This document shows, piece after piece, positions 56,210 to 64,000 of a DNA stretch of 64,000 nucleotides. Source of the stretch: Argyresthia goedartella. Taxonomy: Eukaryota; Arthropoda; Insecta; Lepidoptera; Argyresthiidae. The notes under the pieces are model-generated. The model saw only the letters and a program-made list of their open reading frames with translations. It searched no databases and was not told the origin of the DNA. The stretch is from the NCBI GenBank assembly GCA_949825045.1, contig OX463829.1, positions 26,134,715 through 26,198,714 of the forward strand, given 5' to 3'. How positions within the stretch are numbered: position 1 is the stretch's first letter; every line of letters starts with the position of its first letter. Made by a program: the position numbers and the translations under genes.

Positions 56210-56427
56210 CACACCCTGGCATAATCCTCAGTTTTCCCTTAATTTGCGATAATGTCGAATGGCGGGAATGTTCTTTGAGTGCACTTTTGCTGTGGGTGCC
56301 CCCGAGGCCAGGCGCAACCGGTACACCACACCACATTCATGTCTGAGGAGGTTAGGAACAAAAGGTGTCATTTCACTTTTGGATTATTTTTTTTTGCTAT
56401 CCGACTCAAAACCCTGAATTCTATCAT
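56210..56427. other. Unassigned
   Basis: No gene. The text AAAGGTGTCATTTCACTTTT (56360) is echoed in reverse as AATGACACCTTTTGTTCC at 56851, bracketing the SINE between them; this may be a fold-back with a SINE inside. Confidence 0.35.
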
Positions 56428-56690
56428 TATATAATAATAATAATAATAATAACTTGGACACTATTTACACACATTGATCTAGCCCCAAACTAGGATTCCC
56501 TGTATCTTGGGTAATAGACAACGATACACATACTTATATAGATAAATATTATACTTAGATAGATAAACAACCATGACTAGGGTACAAGTATCCGTTATCA
56601 TCAAACAAATATTTGCCCCCACCGGGACTCGAACCCGGGACCCTTGGTTTCGTAGGCAGGGTCACTGCCGACTCGGCCATTCGGGTCGTC
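56428..56690 (-). mobile_element. tRNA-derived SINE, family S1, antisense
   Basis: (ATA)n tail at the left (56431-56452), body GATCTAGCCCCAAACTAGGA and GACAACGATACACATACTTA, B box complement CGGGACTCGAACCCGGGACC and A box complement CACTGCCGACTCGGCCATTC at the right. Confidence 0.85.
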
Positions 56691-56994
56691 AAGCTTGTTC
56701 TGTATGCAATGATCAACTTCAAAAAGCGACTAGTTTCGTAGAAAAATCAACCTCAAAAGCTGCTTCCGGTTCAAAAAGTGTCATTTTTATTTATATATTC
56801 ATAAGGTGAATATTCATTTTCTCAATTTACTCAGAAAAACGTAAAATGTAAATGACACCTTTTGTTCCCAACCTCCTTGTTTGTTTAGATTCAATTATAT
56901 GACTCGGATCCATGTCTAAGTACAAGTAGAACCGCGACAGTATTTTTGCATGATCTCATAATAGATTGGGAAACATAATAATAATAAACTTTAT

Positions 56995-57710
56995 CTACAC
57001 ACGTACATATACCCTCTTTACTGCGTCCAAAAACCGCACGTTACGATCAGCATAATGTTAAACTACTTTGTAAAAACTCATTTCTTATCTGAATATTGAA
57101 CATTATGACCATAATGTGTAAATTTTCTACATTCATATTCATATTCTTTATTGCACAGAAATCTTAATAGTAAGGTAACAAAACATTTTATGAGCAAAGG
57201 CGAGCTTATCTCTAAAGAGAGATTTCTACCAGCAAACCTAGGCAGGACAGGAAAAATTGTGCATCAGGAGAGTCCTAGTGCGCAATAAAACTGTACACAT
57301 CTAATTGTTTACAACTAAAACATAATAATGTAATAAATGATATATACTAAATAAAATACAAAAGCAAAAAATAAAATATATATCAAACATATACTTCTTA
57401 TATATAAATATACTACATATTATGACATTCAAATTTCGAAAGCCGACTCCCGCCTGCTGCGTGCCGCCCCACCCCTACTTTGTCTGTGAAGTTGGTACTA
57501 CAGAACAAGCTAAGCAACTCAATGCCACAATGCCGGTCAAACATGCGGTTCCTGAACACATCAAAGAGAGCTTATGATATGTGTCTAGATAGACTACTAG
57601 TGTATGTAACTGTACATAATTAGGCATTAAAACTCTCGAGTGACATTATACCCCCTCTCGAGTTTTAATGCCCTCCATTATGTATCAGTCGCATAAAGTA
57701 CTATTTTATT
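56995..57710 (+). repeat. Repeat family R, copy 2, with LINE insertion
   Basis: Same landmarks as copy 1. Between GACCATAATGTGTA (57108) and TGACATTCAAATTTCG (57423) about 285 bp (57131-57415) are inserted, starting ATTCATATTCATATTCTTTA, the (ATATTC)n-tailed 3' end of an antisense LINE. Confidence 0.65.
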
Positions 57711-57747
57711 TCAGGTAAAATAACCCATATCGATAAATACCTGACTA

Positions 57748-57756
57748 ATATATAAC

Positions 57757-57783
<27 letters not shown>
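57748..57783. repeat. (TA)n microsatellite
   Basis: An AT dinucleotide run immediately left of the first DD37D element, which inserts at TA. Confidence 0.9.
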
Positions 57784-57788
<5 letters not shown>

Positions 57789-59083
57789 TCAGTTCTGTTA
57801 CACAATAAAAACATTTGAATTAGAACGCTGGCCACAAAAAAGTTTATTGAATTCGAATTTCTAATTTTTCATGAAAATAAAAATGTGTACTTTTTAGAAT
57901 TTTCCTCATTTTTAAATATGGAGTGGACACTTAAAGAATACCGTGTCGCAGTTATTGCGTTGCATCGTTGCGGTTAAGCGCCAATTCAGATTTTCGACTT
58001 ACTGAAAAATTTGAATATAACCAAAAGATTCGTTTATCGTACCATAAAACGATACAATGAAGATTCTAGTGTAGATGACAGGTCAAGAAGTGGTCGCCCT
58101 CGCTCTGTTAGGACTCCAGCAGTGATAAAAGCTGTGAAGGCGCGAATTCAAAGAAATCCCATACGTAAGCAGAAACTGTTGGCCCTTCAGATGGGGTTAA
58201 GCAGGACTACGGTGAAAAGGGTGTTTAATGAAGACTTAGGGCTTAGGGCATATCGAAGAAAAACAGGACATCGTTTGGACGCTCGTTTAATGGACCTGAG
58301 ACTGAAGAGATGCCGCGCTTTGTTGAAGCGGTACGCGGGAAAAAAACATCGGGAAATTCTTTTTTCGGATGAAAAAATTTTCACCGTGGAAGAGAGCTAC
58401 AACAAACAAAATGATAAGGTGTACGCACACAGCAGTGAAGAAGCGAGCAACCGTATTCCGCGTGTCCAACGAGGTCATTTTCCATCCTCGCTCATGGTTT
58501 GGTTGGGAATCTCTTATTGGGGCTTAACTGAGGTACATTTTTGTGAGAAAGGCGTAAAAACGAATGCAGTTGTGTAACAAAATACAGTCCTCAAGAACCT
58601 TGTGGAACCTGTTTCTCATACCATGTTTAATAACAGGCATTGGGTATTCCAACAAGATTCTGCGCCAGCTCATAGAGCGAAAAGCACACAAGACTGGCTG
58701 GCGGCGCGTGAAATCGACTTCATCCGGCACGAAGACTGGCCCTCCTCCAGTCCAGATTTGAGTCCGTTAGATTACAAGATATGGCAACACTTGGAGGAAA
58801 AGGCCTGCTCAAAGCCTCATCCTGATTTGGAGTCACTCAAGGCATTCTTGATTAATGCAGCCGCCGATATTGACATGGACCTCGTTCGTGCTGCGATAGA
58901 CGACTGGCCGCGCAGAATAAAGGCCTGTATTCAAAATCGCAGGGGTCATTTTGAATAAACTTTATTACCATTAGAATCTATGTTTTATTAAGTTCATTTT
59001 GCTATATAAATGTTTACATAAATAATAAACATGTCTAAATTATTTCATATTGCACATGTGACAGAACTTATGACCTGACTATG
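57784..59083 (+). mobile_element. DD37D mariner-family element, copy 1
   Basis: The right TIR is GTGACAGAACTTATGACCTG…ACTATG. The left is a shortened version (CACAGTCAGTTCTGTTACAC) missing several bases of the canonical CATAGTCAGGTCATAAGTTC seen in copy 2. TA lies on both sides. Confidence 0.85.
57918..58958 (+). pseudogene. DD37D (maT-like) transposase with two nonsense codons
   Basis: The frame from ATG 57918 to TAA 58958 is 347 codons with no frameshift. It is interrupted only by TAA at 57975 (copy 2 has TAC) and TAA at 58575 (copy 2 has TAT). Paired helix-turn-helix region: IFDLLKNL, GRPRSVRTPAVIKAV and LGLRAYRRKTGH. Catalytic triad: FSDEKIFTVEE, FQQDSAPAH and SSPDLSPLDYKIW, with 37 residues between the second and third Asp. 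The C-terminus WPRRIKACIQNRRGHFE is typical of the DD37D group. As it stands it is not functional. Confidence 0.9.
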
Positions 59084-59230
59084 TATACATAGTCAGGTCA
59101 TAAGTTCTGTCACACAATAAAAACTTTTGAATTTAGAACGCTGGCCACAAAAAAGTTTATTGAATTCGAATTTCGAATTTTTTATGAAAATAAAAATGTG
59201 TACTTTTTTGAATTTTCCTCATTTTTAAAT

Positions 59231-60493
59231 ATGGAGTGGACACTTAAAGAATACCGTGTCGCAGTTATTGCGTTGCATCGTTGCGGTTACGCGCCAATTC
59301 AGATTTTCGACTTACTGAAAAATTTGATTGTAACCAAAAGATTCGTTTATCGTACCATAAAACGATACAATGAAGACTCTAGTGTAGATGACAGGTGAAG
59401 AAGTGGTCGCCCTCGCTCTGTTAGGACTCCAGCAGTGATAAAAGCTGTGAAGGCGCGAATTCAAAGAAATCCCATACGTAAGCAAAAACTGTTGGCCCTT
59501 CAGATGGGGTTAAGCAGGACCACGGTGAAAAGGGTGTTAAATGAAGACTTACGGCTTAGGGCATATCGAAGAAAAACAGGACATCGTTTGGACGCTCGTT
59601 TAAGGGACCTGAGACTGAAGAGATGCCGCGCTTTGTGGAAGCGGTACGCGGGAAAAAAGCATTAAACAAACAAACATTATTAAACATTTACATACAGGCA
59701 CATACATTGCTTCCGGCCCCACACTAGGATACCCTGTGTCGTGGTAACCAGAAACAGCGACGTCACACACATATAAACATCCAAGACCTGGGGTTTTTTT
59801 TTCTTTTTTTTCATTACCCCCAGCCGGGGATCGAACCCGGGACCCCTCGCATGGTAGGCAGAGCCACAACCGCTGCGTAAATCATCGGGAAATTCTTTTT
59901 TCGGATGAAAAAATTTCACCGTGGAAGATAGCTACATCAAACAAAATGATAAGGTGTACGCACACAGCAGTGAAGAAGCGAGCAACCGTATTCCGCGTGT
60001 CCAACGAGGTCATTTTCCATCCTCGCTCATAGTTTGGTTGCGAGTCTCTTATTGGGGCTTAACTGAGGTACATTTTTGTGAGAAAGGCGTAAAAACGAAT
60101 GCAGTTGTGTATCAAAATACAGTCCTCAAGAACCTTGTGGAACCTGTTTCTCATACCATGTTTAATAACAGGCACTGGGTATTCCAACAAGATTCTGCGC
60201 CAGCTCATAGAGTGAAAAGCACACAAGACTGGCTGGCGGTGCGTGAAATCGACTTCATCCGGCACGAAGACTGGCCCTCCTCCAGTCCAGATTTGAGTCC
60301 GTTAGATTATAAGATATGGCAACACTTGGAGGAAAAGGCCTGCTTAAAGCGTCATCCTGATTTGGAGTCACTCAAGGCATCCTTGATTAAGGCAGCCGCC
60401 GATATTGACATGGACCTCGTTCGTGCTGCGATAGACGACTGGCCGCGCAGAATAAAGGCCTGTATTCAAAATCGCGGGGGTCATTTTGAATAA
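59231..60493 (+). pseudogene. DD37D transposase, copy 2, disrupted
   Basis: Same protein as copy 1. Defects: TGA at 59396-59398 (DDR then stop, where copy 1 has TCA), a SINE at 59663-59877 just before the first catalytic Asp, and one missing T in the AAAAAATTT run at about 59906-59915. The downstream half (59921-60493) is open and keeps FQQDSAPAH and SPDLSPLDYKIW. Confidence 0.9.
59663..59877 (-). mobile_element. tRNA-derived SINE S2, full length
   Basis: Minus-strand head: TGTGGCTCTGCCTACCATG and GGGTTCGATCCCCGGCTGGG. Body with CAAGACCTGGGG, GACACAGGGTATCCTAGTGT and GGGCCGGAAGCAATGTATGT. Flanks AAAGCAT and AAATCAT look like a slightly diverged target duplication, and copy 1 shows the empty site (GGGAAAAAAACATCGGG). 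Confidence 0.85.
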
Positions 60494-60772
60494 ACTTTAT
60501 TACCATAAGAATCTATGTTTTATTAAGTTCATTTTGCTATATAAATGTTTACATAAATAATAAACATGTCTAAATTATTACATATTGCACATGTGACAGA
60601 ACTTATGACCTGACTATGTATATATATATATATGTATTATTGCAGTAAAAACTTGAGCCTAGCTAGGGATTTTGTTTTCTGGTTGGTTTCGCTTCCTGCG
60701 TCATCGGCACATGGTGCCCTCGGGCTATATAATAAAGTTTAGAATGATCTAACCTACAAAAACCACGAAATA

Positions 60773-61260
60773 ATAGTTTATGTGACTGCTACATAATGGA
60801 GGGCATTAATACTCGAGAGTGGGATTATGAAACGAGCCGAAGGCGAGTTTCATAATAATATCACTCGAGAGTTTTAATGCCTAATTATATACAGTTACAT
60901 ACACTAGTTTATCTACACACATATCATAAGCTCTCTTTGATGTGTTCAGGAACCGCATGTTTGACCGGCATTGTGGCTCTGCAGTTGTTTAGCTTGTTCT
61001 GTAGCACCAACTTCGGGCGGCGGCGTTCGAAATTTGAATGTCAGTACCACCTTCACAGACAAACTAGGGGCGGAATGCAGGCGGGTGTCGGCGTTCGAAA
61101 TTTGAATGTCATTATATGTAGAAAAACTACACATAATGACCATAATGTGTAGTTTTCCAGATACGAAACGAGTTTTTACCAAGTAGTTTAACATAATGCT
61201 GATCGTAACGTGCGGTTTTTGAACGCAGTAAAGAGGGTTTATGATACGTGTGTAGATAAA
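60773..61260 (-). repeat. Repeat family R, copy 3, reversed
   Basis: GAGGGCATTAATACTCGAGA, CATAAGCTCTCTTTGATGTG, GGAACCGCATGTTTGACCGG, a local duplication of TTCGAAATTTGAATGTCA (61026 and 61097) and GCAGTAAAGAGGGTTTATGA. The 134-codon minus frame here is a by-product of the repeat. Confidence 0.65.
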
Positions 61261-61329
61261 TACTTTTACGTCCTGAATTGTACAGGACAGTACAGTAAAC
61301 AGCAAATAATACGTTAAGCGCCACGGACG

Positions 61330-61998
61330 CCAGTTAACGTTGTCATACAATAATAACTGACTGTGACATTTGCGGCTTTTTTTTTAATCCCATTATTTAT
61401 ACTATTTTTCTATTTTCCGTCTTAATTGATTTGGGTGTTACAGTCCTCTTAATATGGGATATATATAGGATTTAAACACTTTGCGGCAAAGAATATGGTG
61501 CAAGAAAGAGAAAGGGGTTCGGCCACTTTGCAGTAACTTTTTGGTAACTACATCAACTATTTTGAATAATTCCCCCTACAGATGATACGTTGTTAAAATA
61601 GGTCGTAAAAAATACTTCATGATATATAAAAATTAATGAAGTGAGTAAAAAAATACTGTTAAATTAATATTTATTTAATGATCGTCTCTTAGCTTAGGAC
61701 AGGAAACATTTATAAAATAGCGGCTAATCATAATTAGAAAATTATGACAATAACATTTACACAACATTCTCTTACAATTAGTAACAATCCACTTTACACA
61801 TCCCACCTCCTCTAGTATCTCTATACAAAACATCTCTTTACATATAAAATCTCAAGAAACTAGAGGTATGGCAGTTTATTTTTACTGTTTTCCTACACAT
61901 TCACTATATATTAGCCATGTTTGGAAATTTTCATCAATTGAAAGCAGAGCGAGTTTTTCTTTTTTCCCTGATGGCTGATTTACATGTTTTATCCATAT
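61330..61998. other. Unassigned
   Basis: AT-rich, no open frame or element end recognised. Confidence 0.45.
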
Positions 61999-62293
61999 AG
62001 GATGTTGTTCTGTAAAGTTACGCCCGACTCAGAGACGATGGTTTACGTATCGTTTTTAACTAAAAATCGTTTCATTTTCCCTTGCTGGATTTTGATTCAC
62101 AAATTGCCGTGTGCAAGTTGAAGTAACCGCAACGCGCGGATTCACCCGACCTCGAAGTGCCAGATATTGGGAGCACGGTAGATCTAAGGCTACAACTGAC
62201 TGATTTTTATATATATTTTTTATGTTTTTTTTTCATAATTGTCGTGTGATTACCCACCCCTGAGTCTGGCGTAACTTAAGAAACAACACCCTT
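61999..62293. mobile_element. MITE with AGGGTGTTGTT…GTTACGCC ends
   Basis: The left GGATGTTGTTCTGTAAAGTT and CGCCCGACTCAG are mirrored by CTGAGTCTGGCG and TAACTTAAGAAACAACACCC on the right, giving arms of about 34 bp. Non-coding interior. Confidence 0.65.
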
Positions 62294-62503
62294 AATCGCT
62301 AAATGTGTTGGTTAGCGCGAAGCTCGAGCGGCTGGACCGACCGAGTCTTGGGAAAGTTCTTATGGAAATAATGTATTTTTAAATCGCAAAGAGAACAGTC
62401 AAAAATTCAAAACACCTTTTGTTCAGTTCATCCTTTTTACAGCAGCTAACTTTTGACAGAACAACATCGGTCCAGTCCGCTGGTTTTCAATTAAAACAGG
62501 GTC
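62294..62503. other. Unassigned
   Basis: Spacer between two MITEs with nothing recognisable. Confidence 0.4.
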
Positions 62504-62600
62504 TTACCTCAAAAAATAAACTACTGTTCAACACTTGTTTAAAAACAAAAATGTATGAAATATTTTGAGGTTAAACGCTGTTTAATATTTTTTGCGGTAA
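62504..62600. mobile_element. TTACCAC MITE, diverged copy
   Basis: TTACCTCAAAAAATAAACTA at the left and …AACGCTGTTTAATATTTTTT then GCGGTAA at the right; the interior ACACTTGTTTAAAAACAAAA is identical to the block A copy. Confidence 0.7.
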
Positions 62601-63041
62601 CACAGTATTTCTTTACGGAAATTCCTGTCACATATATGACTAAAAATATTTGTAGTTATTAACTTAATAGAGTAATTTGAAAAAAAAACTTTGTTGTGTG
62701 CGTCGTACTTCAAAATTAATGGTATATCCGATTCTATACAACTTAATTTTTAATTGAAATCAAATGTATAACGTTAAGTCTCACATTTAACTGGTTCCAC
62801 TAAAAAAAAAATATCAAGTGGTAACTGTTACGCTGTAACTAAAAAATGCACTTTAAAATCTTGACGTCGTTAATTTCAACGCTTTTACAATTTCACAAAT
62901 ACATCCAAAACGGCAAAACAATCAACTGAAAAATGCAAACAAAAATCTCATAAATATTCAAAAATACAAAATAATTGAACAGAAAACTTTGAATTACTAA
63001 TTTATTGCTTTTTATTACACAGCACATTAAAACAAAGTTAG

Positions 63042-63239
63042 TTGGCGGAACTAGCACAAATACGACACTCAGGCTCTAGTCTAATATCACAGGATTGCTG
63101 GGAACGGCGGCGCACACCCCCCAACCCCCAACACCCCCTCCCTACTCCACCCAGTTCAACCCCGGCTTTACAAAGAGGTTCCAGTAACTCTACAACCTTT
63201 CAACACAACCTTTTTGCACGGGCAAAGAAAGATGTTTAA
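63042..63239 (+). CDS. Hypothetical Pro/Ser-rich open frame, possible terminal exon
   Basis: A 65-codon frame ends in a TAA at 63237-63239. It is locally GC-rich in an AT-rich region, and its end (RGSSNSTTFQHNLFARAKKD) looks protein-like. AG dinucleotides just upstream (AACAAAG, near 63038) could be an acceptor. There are no homologues that I recognise, and the C-rich tract alone could explain the open frame. Confidence 0.25.
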   Translation: MAELAQIRHSGSSLISQDCWERRRTPPNPQHPLPTPPSSTPALQRGSSNSTTFQHNLFARAKKDV

Positions 63240-63244
63240 TGTTT

Positions 63245-64000
63245 ACTGAAAACCTTTTGCGGCTATGATACTGTACCAACATTATATCTGCCCCTATACA
63301 ATAGCCCCAGCCTTTCTCCGTCTACGTAAGTATACATAAGCGACGACGGGCAAATTACTGTGTGTATTGCTTATTTAGCGGCGAGTATTGAAATTTCATA
63401 TGGAAGGTGTTTTCGCAAAGTTGATTATCCTAACTCGGTTTAGTGCAAAAAAATAATTGCATTATCGTAGTTTGATTGGGTGGCAACCGCACTGCGTTAC
63501 TCGTTCACTCTTTCTCTGTTTGAACAGTCGAGATAAGAGTTATGTATACACGTACTATACAAATACATGTGGTGTATTCTTTTGTCACTAAATAATACCC
63601 AAATCGAGTTTTTATAATAAATACTAATATGGTAACAATAATTCCAAATGATGGTGTTATAAAGGTAACATGATTTAAATTTCAAGTAATATTTTAAAAA
63701 TAAAAGTTCTTATGAATTGAAATGTGACCAAAACTTCAAGGCCAGTCATAACACCAAATCCAGTGAGTGTAAGATAGGTATAATTTTAGCGCCTGAGATG
63801 GAATATGAAATTTATATTATAAACGATTATTTTTATTATTAAAGGAAACCAAATCTAATCAAGCGTGTCAATGTAAGGAACAAATAAACTTTGGTTGGCA
63901 TTTTTTATGAATTTCGAAAATTTTGGCCGTTCGTTTTTAAAAACATATTAATAATTTTGTTTTGACCTTTGTTTCGTAAAATCACAAGTTGTTTTTTGCG
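63245..64000. other. Unassigned right end of the window
   Basis: No gene or repeat recognised. The tract CACTGCGTTACTCGTTCACT…AACAGTCGAGATAAG (63490-63540) is less AT-rich but carries no firm promoter element. Confidence 0.4.

Larger units (their letters stand above)
59088..60618 (+). mobile_element. DD37D mariner-family element, copy 2, interrupted by a SINE
   Basis: Complete TIRs (CATAGTCAGGTCATAAGTTC at the left, its complement ending at 60618). It abuts copy 1 with only TATA between them, giving the palindrome TGACTATGTATACATAGTCA. A (TA)n tract follows on the right. Confidence 0.9.

Noticed and set aside
53637..61260. Autonomous transposon coding for the 134-residue minus frame at 60946-61350
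   Set aside because: The frame is not conserved in the other two copies of repeat family R and has no motif.

Overview
This looks like a repeat-dense, AT-rich, gene-poor piece of an insect nuclear genome, most likely a moth or butterfly. The reasons are spliced eukaryotic signals, no operons, tRNA-headed SINEs, several non-LTR retrotransposon fragments whose protein and 3' UTR style I associate with Lepidoptera, Tc1/mariner copies and many fold-back elements with long terminal inverted repeats (TIRs). No complete, undamaged host gene is visible. All lineage and family assignments come from recognition by eye; nothing was searched.

Layout. Bases 1-712 hold the broken 3' end of an RTE-like retrotransposon. 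Bases 714-8690 are a repeat-type locus interrupted by three insertions: a nearly intact ISL2EU-like DNA transposon (855-3741), a DD34D mariner (3898-5134, broken) and an antisense LINE with ORF1 and ORF2 remnants (5135-8690). Bases 8691-31415 are a ~5.1 kb block A followed by three head-to-tail ~6 kb units B1-B3 (from 13790, 19781 and 25811). Bases 31416-43560 are a second copy, A'-B4. B units differ from one another mostly by scattered single bases, but B3 carries an inversion, deletions and its own insertions. Each B unit holds MITEs, a SINE, fold-backs, a degenerate Ty1/copia integrase remnant and a degenerate tandem repeat.

Bases 43560-49260 are a mosaic of LINE fragments (one with a complete antisense RNase H domain), a 51-bp minisatellite, an RT-type C-terminal pseudogene and a SINE. 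Bases 49260-57700 are mostly unique sequence broken by MITEs, a second minisatellite and a large fold-back. They contain one stretch that looks like an internal protein-coding exon (50057-50200). Bases 57784-60618 hold two abutting DD37D mariner-family copies, one crippled by only two nonsense codons and the other by a stop, a SINE insertion and a frameshift. The last 3.4 kb is mainly unassigned, with two MITEs and one GC-rich open frame.

How it fits together. A' preserves the empty sites for the three insertions in the first copy, so insertion order and duplication history can be read from this window alone. The most unusual structural signal is one ~110-bp GC-rich stem-forming core that occurs inside at least four otherwise unrelated TIR elements.
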